Part shown: one piece after another, positions 43,067 to 53,437 of the stretch
How the letters are laid out: the number at the start of each line of letters is the position of its first letter
How positions within the stretch are numbered: position 1 is the stretch's first letter
Source of the DNA: an uncultured Macellibacteroides sp.
Lineage (GTDB): Bacteria > Bacteroidota > Bacteroidia > Bacteroidales > Tannerellaceae
Direction: 5' to 3'
Assembly (NCBI RefSeq): GCF_963667135.1
Contig: NZ_OY762974.1
Coordinates: forward strand, 1,488,001 to 1,552,000
DNA: 64,000 bases
Notes under the pieces: model-generated
The model's input: only the letters and a program-made list of their open reading frames with translations
Told to the model about the DNA's origin: nothing
The model's database searches: none
Position numbers and translations under genes: made by a program

Positions 43067-45943
43067 ATGTTTAACAATCGTCTATTTTACATGCTATGCT
43101 TGCTTATGTTGTTGGCTGCAGATGTGTCTGCGGAGTGGAACAATTATGTAATAAACTATAAGAAAGAACTTTTTGGCAAAGGTTCGCAGACCTGGCAGAT
43201 AGAGGCATTTAATGAGAACTGGGTGTATTTTGCCAATAAGAACGGCTTGCTGCAATACGAAGGAAGCGATTGGAAGCTGTTACCCCTTCATAATGAATCG
43301 GATGTACGCTCGCTTCACCTGTCCGATAAACTGAAACGTATTTATGTAGGAGGAGAGGGGGAATTTGGTTATTTCCACGCCGATGCCTCCGGTAAGCTGC
43401 TCTATGTAAACTTATCCGATTCGCTCCCTGACAACAACAAATTCAACGTGGGCTATTGGGGCGTATACGAAGTGGACAATATCTTTTACTATGTATCCGA
43501 TAATTTCATAATCAAACAGCTCGGAAACGAGTTTACGCTGATTCCTTCCGCCCATAAGATTGATCGCTCGGGAGTTGTAAACGGCTCCTTGTACATAGGA
43601 ACGGTAAACGGCGTTTTTGTATTGGTTGGCAACAGCTTTTTCCCCCTTTCGGGAGGAGAGTCGCTTGTTGGCAAGCATATACGGAGCCTCATCCCTTATC
43701 AGTCCGGCATGCTTGTTGCCACAGCCTTCGACGGTCTATACTATGTGGAAGGTGGTAAAGTGACTCCTTTACTAACCGGAGCAGAAGCCTTTATGCGCGA
43801 AAACGAAGTCTTCACCCTGGCTGCCTCGGGCGATTACCTGGCAATCGGGACTGTACGCCGGGGACTTATACTTGTGAACCGTCATACCAAGGCAGTAAAG
43901 TACTTTAATGAACGGAATGGCTTGCAAAACAATACGGTTTTATCCATCAGCTTCGATAAACGGAATAATCTTTGGCTTGGTCTGGATAATGGCATCGATT
44001 ATATTTCGCTCAATACCCCCTTTACCAATCTATACACTTATCCTTATTCGTCCGGAGCAGGTTATGCCTCTGTTGTCTATCAGGGAAAACTCTATCTGGG
44101 TACAAACAGCGGTGTATATCATACAAGCTGGCCGGTAAAGTTTGGTGAAACATCGGCGGATATCGAATTTATGCCCCGGTTAAGCGGACAAGTGTGGGAC
44201 ATGCGTGTGGTAGACGGTAAATTGTTTTGTATGCACGACAAAGGGTTGTTCGTACTCGATGGCGATAAAATAGAACAGGTAGAAGGATTACGTGGAGTGT
44301 GGACGTGTGTTCCCCATGCCATCGATTCCGATAAACTATGGGCAGGAACTTACGAAGGTTTATTTTTACTGGAACGAAAAGAAGGCAAGTGGCGTGTCGA
44401 AAAAAGAGTAGAAGGTGTATCGGATTGGTTTAAGAACTTTGAATTCGAATCGCCCGACGTGCTTTGGATCAGAAATACATCCCACGGGGCGTTGCGCATT
44501 CAGCTCGACACAACGTCTTATAAAGTAAAGCAGAGTCGCTTCTATTCTGTACAGGACGGATTTAAGTCTGTCCGGAATCTGTTTATCACGAAAGTAGACG
44601 GTAAAGTATACTTTTCAAGCGATTCCGGTCTTTACGAATACAATCCGGCCAAAGACAGGATGGAACCAAGCAAGACTATCTCCACTAATTTTCCGCACTC
44701 AGTCCTGAAAAGGGTAGGTAAGGATATTTTCGGTCTCGACCGGGATGGACTGGGTGTGCTGAAGAAGAATGATACCGGAGATAAAATGTTCTCGGTTATT
44801 TATCCCATTAATCACAAGCAGATAGATTTTATCCGGTATTACGAAAACTTTGAGGTAATAGGCGATTCTACAGTTATCATACCCAACGAACACGGCTTCT
44901 CTCTTTTGAATCTTAATTTCAGGAAGTTCAAGGAAACAGGTAAAGAACTCTTTATCCGCAATGTTTTTTCCACCTATCCCAAAGACTCGTTACTCTATAC
45001 GGCCAATTATACGGGAAATTCAATTGCTCCCGAAATTGCCTTTTCCCAAAACTCCCTTCGGTTCGAATACACCCTGCATGCCTTTGATCAGGAGAAGGTA
45101 GTCCGCTATCGGTTCAGACTTAGCCCCGGTACGGAGTGGTCGGAATATACAACCTCCGAAATAAAGGAATACAGCGGATTGATGGAAGGTACTTACACGT
45201 TCATGGTGGAAGCCCTCGGCAACGACGGGAAGTTATCCACCGCCTCTTTTTCTTTCGTTATTCTTCCCCCCTGGTATCGTTCTATCTGGGCTTATTTTGT
45301 CTATTTTCTTTTTCTAATTGTCGTGGTATATATGCTCTATCAGTGGGATGAGTGGCGTATCCAGCGTAAAAAGCAGCAGGAGGTGGCCAAAAAGGAAAAA
45401 GAAATGTGGCAAAAAGAACAGGAATTTATAAAGGCGACCGCTCGTCAGGAAAATGAAATCATTTCATTGAAAAACGAGAAACTCGAATATGAGTTGCAGC
45501 ATAAAAGTCAGGAGATGGCCAATTTGATGATTAACTTTGTTCGTAAAAACGAAATTCTTGCCGATATAAAGGAGGAGCTGTTCAAAATTATGGCAGAAAT
45601 AAAAGGAGATACCGATGTAAAAGCAAAACGTATGCTGGTAACCCTTAACAATAGCATAGACTCCAATATGCAGTCGGACGATTTATTGAAACGTTTCGAA
45701 GAACAATTCGACTTGGTTCATAACAATTTTATGAAAAAATTAAGTGAAAAACATCCCGACCTAACCGTTAACGAACGTAAAATGTGTGCCTTTATAAAGA
45801 TGAATTTGTCTTCGAAAGAGATTGCTCCCTTGTTAAATCTCTCCGTTCGCGGTGTGGAGACACTCCGGTATCGTTTGCGTAAAAAAATAGGTCTTGAACG
45901 TGAAGAGAATTTATTGGAGTATTTAACATCCATTGATTTATAG
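43067..45943 (+). CDS. PUL1 regulator: propeller / Y_Y_Y / TM / LuxR-type HTH
   Basis: With the ATG at 43067 the product has 958 residues: a signal peptide (MFNNRLFYMLCLLMLLAADVSA), a periplasmic propeller region to about 640 (WNNYVINYKKELFGKG, NNLWLGLDNGIDYISL), a Y_Y_Y domain ending LPPWYRS (about 733-739), a membrane helix (about 741-758), a long coiled coil (about 760-890), and a LuxR/GerE HTH (about 894-950, LSSKEIAPLLNLSVRGVETL). No histidine kinase or receiver is present. It is expected to sense a periplasmic glycan and activate susC from the membrane. The downstream susC starts after a 143-bp gap holding a candidate operator. It is clearly paralogous to the regulator at 57321. Confidence 0.88.
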   Translation: MFNNRLFYMLCLLMLLAADVSAEWNNYVINYKKELFGKGSQTWQIEAFNENWVYFANKNGLLQYEGSDWKLLPLHNESDVRSLHLSDKLKRIYVGGEGEFGYFHADASGKLLYVNLSDSLPDNNKFNVGYWGVYEVDNIFYYVSDNFIIKQLGNEFTLIPSAHKIDRSGVVNGSLYIGTVNGVFVLVGNSFFPLSGGESLVGKHIRSLIPYQSGMLVATAFDGLYYVEGGKVTPLLTGAEAFMRENEVFTLAASGDYLAIGTVRRGLILVNRHTKAVKYFNERNGLQNNTVLSISFDKRNNLWLGLDNGIDYISLNTPFTNLYTYPYSSGAGYASVVYQGKLYLGTNSGVYHTSWPVKFGETSADIEFMPRLSGQVWDMRVVDGKLFCMHDKGLFVLDGDKIEQVEGLRGVWTCVPHAIDSDKLWAGTYEGLFLLERKEGKWRVEKRVEGVSDWFKNFEFESPDVLWIRNTSHGALRIQLDTTSYKVKQSRFYSVQDGFKSVRNLFITKVDGKVYFSSDSGLYEYNPAKDRMEPSKTISTNFPHSVLKRVGKDIFGLDRDGLGVLKKNDTGDKMFSVIYPINHKQIDFIRYYENFEVIGDSTVIIPNEHGFSLLNLNFRKFKETGKELFIRNVFSTYPKDSLLYTANYTGNSIAPEIAFSQNSLRFEYTLHAFDQEKVVRYRFRLSPGTEWSEYTTSEIKEYSGLMEGTYTFMVEALGNDGKLSTASFSFVILPPWYRSIWAYFVYFLFLIVVVYMLYQWDEWRIQRKKQQEVAKKEKEMWQKEQEFIKATARQENEIISLKNEKLEYELQHKSQEMANLMINFVRKNEILADIKEELFKIMAEIKGDTDVKAKRMLVTLNNSIDSNMQSDDLLKRFEEQFDLVHNNFMKKLSEKHPDLTVNERKMCAFIKMNLSSKEIAPLLNLSVRGVETLRYRLRKKIGLEREENLLEYLTSIDL

Positions 45944-45972
45944 ACACTTATATTTTATTAACGAACAATTGA

Positions 45973-46050
45973 CGTATTCTTATTTCTTTCCTGGCGTATT
46001 CGGAGGTAACCGAAACTGAACTACTCTGGTTTTAATTGCTCTATGTTTGC
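45973..46050 (+). promoter_or_regulatory. PUL1 susC promoter with CGTATT direct repeat
   Basis: CGTATT occurs at 45973-45978 and 45995-46000, 22 bp apart. The -7 element TATGTTTG is at 46043-46050. The PUL2 susC promoter has the same spacing. An inverted TTCGG...CCGAA (45999-46014) overlaps the second repeat. Confidence 0.5.
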
Positions 46051-46086
46051 ACTGTTTCAGACAGAGCAACTTTAATTTAATTATTT

Positions 46087-49041
46087 ATGAGAAATTTGTT
46101 AACATTTGTGCTCCTGTGGTGCACAATCCTTTCTGCCTATGCGCAAGACGTGCAGATAAAGGGTGTTGTTATTTCCGGGGAGGATAACCTTCCTTTACCC
46201 GGAGTGAATGTGGTAGTAAAAGGTACTACCATTGGTTCGACGACCGATTTCGACGGTCAGTTTTCCTTTGCCGCACCGGCAAAAAGTACACTCGTTGTTT
46301 CTTACATTGGTTATAAACCGCTGGAATTGGCTGCAGATGCAACAAAGTCCATGCGAATTGTTCTGCACGAAGATTCTGAAGTGCTGGAAGAGGTCGTAGT
46401 GGTAGGTTATGGAACCGTGAAGAGAAAAGACGTAACAACTTCGGTTGCCAGTGTATCAACCAAGGACCTGGACGAACGTCCGCTTATCTCTGCCGCTTCC
46501 GCCATTCAGGGAAAAGCTGCCGGGGTTAATGTTATCCAACCTAGTGGAGAACCAGGTGCAGGAATGGTGGTTCGTGTGCGTGGTAATTCATCAATCAATG
46601 CCAGCAACGATCCGTTGTATGTGGTGGATGGAGTACCTATGAGTGAAATCAACTTCCTTAGTCCGAACGACATCGAAAGCATGCAGATCCTTAAGGATGC
46701 TTCATCTGCAGCAATTTATGGTTCGCGTGCATCCAACGGGGTTGTTTTAATCACAACAAAAGCCGGCGCCAGAGGGGATGCTAAAATTTCGTTTACAGCA
46801 CACGTTGGTATAACTGATGTGGCTAAACAAATGGAGTCGTTAAACGTGGCTCAGTACAGCGATTTAATGAAGGAAATAGGTCGTGTTAACCTGCCCCAGG
46901 GACTTACGGATCAAACAAACTGGTTTGATGAAACTTATCGTACGGGCGTAACACAAAACTATCAATTGTCATTCTCCAACGGAAATGATAAAATGAAGTA
47001 TTACGTATCAGGAGGTTATACCAAAGAAGATGGTGTAATTAAAGTGGCTTTTTACGAACGCTACAACTTAAGAGCCAATCTTGAAAATCAGATTCGTTCC
47101 TGGTTAAAGTTCAATACCAATTTTGCTTATTCTGATTATTCCAGCAATGGGATTGTTTCTGGTCAGGGAGCCAACCGCGCAGGTGTTGTTCTTTCGGTAA
47201 TCAACACGCCATCGTATGCAACTATCTGGGACAGCGAAAACCCCGGACAGTACAACAACAATTTTTACGGAGCCAATATCACGCATCCGGTTGAAAACAT
47301 GTCTCGTACGGCAGACAACAAGACTAACAACAATCGCCTTGTGGGTAGTGTAAGTGGCGAAATTACTTTCCTTCCGGAACTTAAGTTCAAGACTACAACT
47401 TCAATCGACCGTGTGTACTATCATAACACAAGCTTCCTTGATCCGAAGAAGACGGAATATGGCCGTTCTCAGTATGGTAACGCTACCGATAACCGTTCTT
47501 TGACAACTATCATGGTGTTCGATAACATTATGAACTACGACAAGACTTTTGGAAAGCACAGCTTCAATGTAATGGCCGGTACTTCCGGAACAACGTCCAA
47601 GTGGTCGCAAAGCTATCAATCGGTTAGTCACTTTATGAATTCGGAAATCAAAACGTTGAATGCCGGTAATAAGGTTTCTCAGGGAAATGGGACATCGGCG
47701 GCCGACTGGAGCATTATGTCTTATCTGGGTCGTGTGGCTTACAACTATGACAGCAAGTATTTGTTTACGGCAAACTTCCGTTCAGACGGTTCTTCAAAGC
47801 TATCTCCGACAAAGCGTTGGGGTTATTTCCCCTCATTCTCTGCCGCATGGCGTATTTCGTCGGAAGAGTTTATGAAGGACATTACCTGGATAGACGACCT
47901 GAAGCTTCGCGGAGGTTGGGGACAAACGGGTAACCAGTCTGGTATCAGCGATTATGCCTATCTTCAACGGTATAACATTACCCGTCAGAACTGGTGGGAA
48001 ACTGGTAAGGAAAATGCAATGGTTATTCTTTCGCCAGCTAATATGAAGAATCAGGATCTGACATGGGAGACAACCACTCAGACTAATATTGGTGTGGACT
48101 TGTCTATGTTCAGCAGCCGGTTGGTCTTCAATGCAGATGCTTATTATAAGTATACAACAGACCTGTTGATGGATGTGCCTCTGCCTTCTACCGCAGATGT
48201 AAGCTCTATTACACGCAATGAAGGAGAGATGGTTAACAAGGGTATCGAGTTTGCCATCAGTTCAAAGAACCTTGTAAATAAGTTGAAATGGGATACAGAC
48301 TTTAATATTTCGTTCAACCGGAACGAAGTGAAAAAATTCACACTTCAGGATATTTACTATTTCGCTCAGACATCTGAAGCAACCAGCGAGAATGTGGTAC
48401 GTATGACTTCAGGTCAGCCTTTGGGAATGTTCTGGGGTTATATCAATGATGGCGTTGATCCGGAAACAGGCGATTTAATCTACCGCGATCTGGATGGAAA
48501 CGGAAAGATTACTTCAAGCGATAAAAGTTACATCGGAAACCCTAATCCAGACTTCACTTTCGGTTTAACCAACAATTTGTCATACAAAGGATTTAACCTG
48601 AATATTTTCTTCCAGGGTTCTGTAGGTAACGATATTTACAATGCTTCCCGTATGGAAACAGAAGGAATGTATGATGCCAAGAATCAATCTACCGAGGTGC
48701 TTAATCGCTGGAGAATTCCGGGACAGATCACTGATATGCCACGCGCGGTTGCAACAACCGACAACCTGAAAGCGTCGACCCGCTTTATTGAGGATGGCAG
48801 TTTCATGCGTTTAAAAACGGTTACGTTGTCTTATAACTTTTCCGGTGGTTTGCTTAAGAAGTGGAATATCGGAAGATTGCAGCCTTATTTCACTGCACAA
48901 AACCTGTTCACGCTTACGAACTATTCCGGCTTCGACCCCGAAGTAAACCAGTGGGGTGGAAGTGCTACGGTACAGGGTATCGACTGGGGTACGTATCCTC
49001 AGGTAAGATCGTATGTGTTTGGTGTTAATGTTGAATTTTAA
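46087..49041 (+). CDS. susC: SusC-family TonB-dependent receptor (PUL1)
   Basis: The 984-residue protein has a signal peptide (1-19), a carboxypeptidase-regulatory-like domain (about 22-97, LPLPGVNVVVKGTTIG), a TonB-box-like EEVVVVGYG (101-109), a plug (about 115-225, with AIYGSRASNGVVLITTKAG) and a barrel ending in NVEF. SusC proteins form the outer-membrane import channel for oligosaccharides, capped by SusD. It is intact and 12 bp ahead of susD. The promoter and the first 40 codons are closely related to those of the PUL2 susC, showing descent by duplication. Confidence 0.93.
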   Translation: MRNLLTFVLLWCTILSAYAQDVQIKGVVISGEDNLPLPGVNVVVKGTTIGSTTDFDGQFSFAAPAKSTLVVSYIGYKPLELAADATKSMRIVLHEDSEVLEEVVVVGYGTVKRKDVTTSVASVSTKDLDERPLISAASAIQGKAAGVNVIQPSGEPGAGMVVRVRGNSSINASNDPLYVVDGVPMSEINFLSPNDIESMQILKDASSAAIYGSRASNGVVLITTKAGARGDAKISFTAHVGITDVAKQMESLNVAQYSDLMKEIGRVNLPQGLTDQTNWFDETYRTGVTQNYQLSFSNGNDKMKYYVSGGYTKEDGVIKVAFYERYNLRANLENQIRSWLKFNTNFAYSDYSSNGIVSGQGANRAGVVLSVINTPSYATIWDSENPGQYNNNFYGANITHPVENMSRTADNKTNNNRLVGSVSGEITFLPELKFKTTTSIDRVYYHNTSFLDPKKTEYGRSQYGNATDNRSLTTIMVFDNIMNYDKTFGKHSFNVMAGTSGTTSKWSQSYQSVSHFMNSEIKTLNAGNKVSQGNGTSAADWSIMSYLGRVAYNYDSKYLFTANFRSDGSSKLSPTKRWGYFPSFSAAWRISSEEFMKDITWIDDLKLRGGWGQTGNQSGISDYAYLQRYNITRQNWWETGKENAMVILSPANMKNQDLTWETTTQTNIGVDLSMFSSRLVFNADAYYKYTTDLLMDVPLPSTADVSSITRNEGEMVNKGIEFAISSKNLVNKLKWDTDFNISFNRNEVKKFTLQDIYYFAQTSEATSENVVRMTSGQPLGMFWGYINDGVDPETGDLIYRDLDGNGKITSSDKSYIGNPNPDFTFGLTNNLSYKGFNLNIFFQGSVGNDIYNASRMETEGMYDAKNQSTEVLNRWRIPGQITDMPRAVATTDNLKASTRFIEDGSFMRLKTVTLSYNFSGGLLKKWNIGRLQPYFTAQNLFTLTNYSGFDPEVNQWGGSATVQGIDWGTYPQVRSYVFGVNVEF

Positions 49042-49053
49042 TAGAATCGAATT

Positions 49054-50571
49054 ATGAAAAATAGCGTAAAATTAGGTTTATTCATGGGAGCGGTGCTTTT
49101 CGCCACCTCGTGTTCCCTTGACCAGGATCCTATCTCCGAATTCAGTGAAATCACTGTGGGAGGTAAGGATACGACAGATACTTCGGTTAAGTATAAGACC
49201 AAAGAAGAGATGAAAACCCAGTATGATGGTATTTATAAATCCATTCAGGATGCGCAGGAAGCCTGGTACGCGGATATGCTTGTGCTGAATGAAACGCATG
49301 CTGATAATGCTTATTGTGGTTCTTCGGGCGCCGAGCTTACTTCGCTTGAACAGCAAACGCAGGATGGAACAAACAAGAATATTGAACGTGACTGGAATTC
49401 ATTCCTTGGTTATATCAATTCGGCCAATCGTGTAATCAATAATGTGGATCTTGTTCCCGATCAGTCTCTTACTCAGGCGGAACGGAAGCAATGGAAAGCG
49501 GAAGCAAAAATATGGAGAGCCTGGATTTTGTTCGACATGGTTCGGCTTTGGGGCGATGTTCCTGTAGTTACAGAGGAAGCTCCCAATATTACAGCGGAAA
49601 ATGTGGAAGAGGTATATCCTTTGTTGTATCCGTCTCGTAAACCTGTTGCCGAAGTGTACGCGCAGATTATCGCAGACCTTAACGCTGCTTTGGAAGCGGG
49701 TGGTGCTCCGGATGTAAACGCGTCTAACAAATTTTTACTGACTAAATCGGTTGCTAAGGCGCTTCTTGCCCGTGTATATGCTGAAAAACCTGTACGCGAT
49801 TATGCGAAAGTTATTCAGTATGCCGAGGCGGTTGAAGACGATGGTTTTGAACTGGTTGCCGATTATTCGGATCTGTTCTCTGTGAATGATGCAAAAACCG
49901 ATGTTAACTTCCGTAACACAACCGAGTCTATTTTCGAAGTTACTTATCCGGTTGGTAGTGGTAGTTGGGTAACCTGGATGTTTGGTATCGATCATGTTGA
50001 TCCAAGCAGTACGTATAACTGGGCAAAGTGGATCACTCCCTCGAGAGATCTTATTCAGGCGTTCGAAAACGAAGGAGATAATGTTCGTATGAATGAAGCC
50101 ATTGTTTGGGGACAACCTTCCTGGAGCAATCACTATCCTTCTGATCACTATCCTTTCATGTACAAAACACGTTCAAAATACAACAGTATTATAAAGATTC
50201 GTCTGGCCGATATTCTTCTGCTTAAGGCTGAAGCTTACGTGGAGACAGGAAACCTTCAGGCTGCCGCCGGCATTGTAAATACAATCCGTAATCGTGCAAA
50301 GCTGGAAGATTTACCAGGAACTACGACTACTTCGAAAGATAAAATGGCTGATGCGGTATTAAATGAACGTCGTCTTGAGTTGGCTTTCGAAGGTCAACGT
50401 TGGTTTGACTTGGTTCGTACCGGCAAGGTGTTTGCCGTGATGAACAGTTTGAACTCACGCGATTCAGGTCGTTTGCCTGTTACTCCGGTAACCGAAGCAA
50501 CGGTACTGTTGCCAATTCCTCAGACTCAAATTGATAAGAATCCGAATCTTACACAGAATACGGGATATTAA
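49054..50571 (+). CDS. susD: SusD/RagB-family glycan-binding lipoprotein (PUL1)
   Basis: The 505-residue lipoprotein (MKNSVKLGLFMGAVLFATSC, Cys20) has the SusD TPR-type fold: AYCGSSGAELTSLEQQTQDG, WKAEAKIWRAWILFDMVRLW (the conserved RAW-Y/F-L-F motif), and near the C-terminus LNERRLELAFEGQRWFDLVR, a strongly conserved SusD signature. It sits on the cell surface as the lid of SusC and binds the polysaccharide. Its stop (TAA) overlaps the ATG of the GH30 gene by one base, giving translational coupling. Confidence 0.93.
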   Translation: MKNSVKLGLFMGAVLFATSCSLDQDPISEFSEITVGGKDTTDTSVKYKTKEEMKTQYDGIYKSIQDAQEAWYADMLVLNETHADNAYCGSSGAELTSLEQQTQDGTNKNIERDWNSFLGYINSANRVINNVDLVPDQSLTQAERKQWKAEAKIWRAWILFDMVRLWGDVPVVTEEAPNITAENVEEVYPLLYPSRKPVAEVYAQIIADLNAALEAGGAPDVNASNKFLLTKSVAKALLARVYAEKPVRDYAKVIQYAEAVEDDGFELVADYSDLFSVNDAKTDVNFRNTTESIFEVTYPVGSGSWVTWMFGIDHVDPSSTYNWAKWITPSRDLIQAFENEGDNVRMNEAIVWGQPSWSNHYPSDHYPFMYKTRSKYNSIIKIRLADILLLKAEAYVETGNLQAAAGIVNTIRNRAKLEDLPGTTTTSKDKMADAVLNERRLELAFEGQRWFDLVRTGKVFAVMNSLNSRDSGRLPVTPVTEATVLLPIPQTQIDKNPNLTQNTGY

Positions 50572-52079
50572 TGACCATACGTATGTTTGCAAAACTAGTT
50601 ACAGTTTTTTCGATGTCTCTGCTGCTTTTTAGTGGTTGTGGCGGTGAAACAAAAGACAATGGAGAAGTGCCTGATCCGGATCAACCCGGATCGGTAACTC
50701 CCGATGTGGATTTGTATATTACCACAGCCAACGGTGGCAGACGGTTTTTCCATGACTCGCTCGCTTTTAACTCGAAGCCGAACATGTCTCCGTATACTAT
50801 TACGCTTAATCCGGCAGAAAGTTATCAGGTGATGGAGGGTTTCGGAGCAGCAATTACGGGTTCTTCCTGCTATAATTTGCTGAAAATGAAAGCCGAAGAT
50901 CGTACAAAACTGCTTATGGATACCTTTGATCCGGTATCGGGTATGGGATATAGTTACATCCGCGTTTCGATGGGTTGCTCAGACTTTTCACTGAGTGAGT
51001 ATACGCATTGTGATACGAAGGGGATAGAAAATTTTGCCATGCATTCGGAAGATAAAACGTATGTGATTCCGGTGCTGAAGGAGATTTTGGCTATTCGTCC
51101 GGATATCCGTATCATGGCTTCGCCGTGGACATGTCCGAAGTGGATGAAGGTCAATAATCTTACGGAAAGAAAACCTTTCGATTCGTGGACAAGCGGTCAG
51201 CTTAACCCCGCCTATTACGGTGATTATGCCACTTACTTTGTAAAGTACATTCAGGCGATGAAGGCCGAAGGAATCAATATTACTTCGGTTACTATTCAGA
51301 ATGAGCCGTTGAACCGGTATAATTCTGCGTCGTTGTACATGACATGGCAGGAGCAGCGCGACTTTATAAAGACGGCCCTCGGACCGGCATTCAGAGACGC
51401 AGGTATTCAGTCTAAAATCATCGTCTACGATCATAACTATAATTATGACGCCGACAGAGCCGAAAACCAGGATCAGATCGATTATCCGATTCATATTTAC
51501 AACGATCCGGAAGCTGCTCAGTATATAGACGGTGCTGCCTATCATGCTTATGGAGGCAATAAAGCAGAGCTGGCCGATGTGCACAGTAAGAATGCGGCAA
51601 AGAACCTGTATTTTACGGAAATATCCATTGGTAGCTGGGGTTATAGTTTTGCAGACGACTTAATGTGGAATATGAATGAAGTTTGTTTGGGTACGATCAA
51701 CAACTGGGCTAAGGCGGTTATTGTGTGGAACTTTATGCTCGACACAAATCATGGACCGAATCGTCCCGGGGGGTGCAACACTTGTTATGGTGCAATCGAT
51801 ATTCAGACAGATTACAAGACCATGACACGCAATTCTCATTACTATACCATCGGTCACCTTGCTAAGGTGATTGCTCCCGGAGCAAAACGTATTGCAACCA
51901 CAGGTTATAAAGCAACCGGATTGTATTACGCTGCTTTCTCTAACCCTGACGCCTCGTATGCGGTTGTATTGCAAAACGATACAGATAAGTCGATGAGTGT
52001 TACGATGGCACAAGGGTCGCATACATTTACTTTCGAGATTCCGGCTAAAGCTGTTGTTTCGGGAAAATGGAAAAATTAA
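50571..52079 (+). CDS. GH30 glycosidase lipoprotein, likely endo-beta-1,6-glucanase
   Basis: The 502-residue enzyme has a lipoprotein signal (LLLFSGC, Cys23) and then an acidic/glycine stretch (GGETKDNGE), which fits surface export. The GH30 TIM barrel has acid/base Glu245 in TIQNEPLNR and nucleophile Glu350 in LYFTEISIG; both codons were checked. VMEGFGAAITGSSCYNLL is the typical start of GH30, and a beta-sandwich follows at the C-terminus. GH30 subfamily 3 members cut beta-1,6-glucan (family knowledge), and the gene content here supports that. It is translationally coupled to susD. The second GH30 in the operon (53438) is about 60% similar. Confidence 0.85.
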   Translation: MTIRMFAKLVTVFSMSLLLFSGCGGETKDNGEVPDPDQPGSVTPDVDLYITTANGGRRFFHDSLAFNSKPNMSPYTITLNPAESYQVMEGFGAAITGSSCYNLLKMKAEDRTKLLMDTFDPVSGMGYSYIRVSMGCSDFSLSEYTHCDTKGIENFAMHSEDKTYVIPVLKEILAIRPDIRIMASPWTCPKWMKVNNLTERKPFDSWTSGQLNPAYYGDYATYFVKYIQAMKAEGINITSVTIQNEPLNRYNSASLYMTWQEQRDFIKTALGPAFRDAGIQSKIIVYDHNYNYDADRAENQDQIDYPIHIYNDPEAAQYIDGAAYHAYGGNKAELADVHSKNAAKNLYFTEISIGSWGYSFADDLMWNMNEVCLGTINNWAKAVIVWNFMLDTNHGPNRPGGCNTCYGAIDIQTDYKTMTRNSHYYTIGHLAKVIAPGAKRIATTGYKATGLYYAAFSNPDASYAVVLQNDTDKSMSVTMAQGSHTFTFEIPAKAVVSGKWKN

Positions 52080-52105
52080 ATCGTTACTTTTAAAATAATA
52101 GGATC

Positions 52106-53431
52106 ATGAAAAAATATAAATCAATTGTATTTGCGCTTGCAGGTTTGTTTAGTTTAGCGGCTTGCGAGAACGACGATTTGGCTACGGGTAATCCGGTTAT
52201 TAGCTCCACAACACAATTCGGGGAAGCTATGTTTGGAGACAGTCTTACTTTTAGTGCTGATGTTGCCGATGGAGATGTGCCTCTTTCCACTTTGAAAGCA
52301 CAGCTGTTTTACGGTACTGAAAAAGTATCCGAAACAGTCATACGGACGAAGACAGATGGTGATTATTCTGGTAAAATCTTTGTTCCTTACTATGCCAATG
52401 TGCCTAATGCAACAGCTACCCTGAAGCTGGTATTGCAGAATATTAATTTTACAATCACAGAGCAGGAGTTCAACCTGGCACTTTCGCGTCCGGATTATCC
52501 CTATCTTACGTTTGTAACTTCGGATAAAGAGTATCGTATGGAACGTGTGGGCTTGTATCAGTACAAGGCAACAGCCGAATTCCCGCAGAAGATTAAAGGC
52601 TATATCAAGACTCCGGTAGTTTCTGCAGCTGGAAATGAGATTGTTTTTGGATGGGCTGGCGGTGCCATAGCACAAGGTACAACCAATGCCATTTCTTTCT
52701 CTAACACCACTGCCGGTACTTATGATATCGATTTCAATACCATGACGTACGAGGCTGCACCGTTTATTAAACTGATGTTTGCCGGAAGTGAGATGAGTAT
52801 GGTGGACGACAATAATTACAAGATAGAGAAAGAGCTTACAAAAGGCCAGGTTATAGAGGTTTCAGGTATTGCCAATTTCAATGATTGGTGGATCGATTCC
52901 GACTTTTTCCAAAAAGGAACAGATGGCAGATTAACGTTCTTGCCGGTAAGTGGAAAATACAGAATTACTGCTAACTTTGAACGTAATTACTTTATTGTGG
53001 AACACATGAATGGTAACGATCTTTCCGCTTTGGATAAGGATGGAAATGCTATTTGGATAATAGGTTGGGGAATTGGAAAGCCAACATACGATAATAATGT
53101 GAATTGGAGCACAGACAAGGCTCTTTGCATGGCTAAAATCGGTGATAAGAAGTTCCAGCTTACTTTTAAACCTTATCCTGTAACATTTAATGGAGATGGA
53201 ACGATTGCAAGCAAGTACGACTTTAAGTTTTTCTATCAAAAGAACTGGGGTGGCGAATTCCTGGGTGCCGATTATGTTTCCACACAAACAGATATGATTT
53301 ACGTGACCGAGTCCGGTAACTTCCAGGCAGCGGCAGATCTTATTCTGGATCCAGTAAAATGGTATGTAATTACAATGGATCTGACTCAGGGAAACAAGAA
53401 AGCTGTGATGACACTTGCTGAAAAAAAATAA
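52106..53431 (+). CDS. SusE/SusF-like surface glycan-binding protein
   Basis: The 441-residue lipoprotein (FSLAAC, Cys20) is followed by ENDD, a strong acidic surface-export signal. An N-terminal SusE-like immunoglobulin region (about 25-130, SLTFSADVADGDVPLSTLKA) is followed by beta-rich repeats (ITANFERNYFIVEHM, WIIGWGIGKP, DFKFFYQKNWGGEFLGADYV) as in SusE/SusF-type starch- or glucan-binding modules. No catalytic motif is seen. The position between the two GH30 genes is that of the surface glycan-binding protein in comparable loci. It probably holds the polysaccharide at the surface for the first GH30. Confidence 0.8.
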   Translation: MKKYKSIVFALAGLFSLAACENDDLATGNPVISSTTQFGEAMFGDSLTFSADVADGDVPLSTLKAQLFYGTEKVSETVIRTKTDGDYSGKIFVPYYANVPNATATLKLVLQNINFTITEQEFNLALSRPDYPYLTFVTSDKEYRMERVGLYQYKATAEFPQKIKGYIKTPVVSAAGNEIVFGWAGGAIAQGTTNAISFSNTTAGTYDIDFNTMTYEAAPFIKLMFAGSEMSMVDDNNYKIEKELTKGQVIEVSGIANFNDWWIDSDFFQKGTDGRLTFLPVSGKYRITANFERNYFIVEHMNGNDLSALDKDGNAIWIIGWGIGKPTYDNNVNWSTDKALCMAKIGDKKFQLTFKPYPVTFNGDGTIASKYDFKFFYQKNWGGEFLGADYVSTQTDMIYVTESGNFQAAADLILDPVKWYVITMDLTQGNKKAVMTLAEKK

Positions 53432-53437
53432 TGATTT

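Larger units (their letters stand above)
42304..43176 (+). repeat. Segmental duplication, copy B
   Basis: This is the partner of 38403-39268. Here the regulator gene is intact and keeps both its -7 element and ATG, so this is probably the original or the better-preserved copy. Confidence 0.9.
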
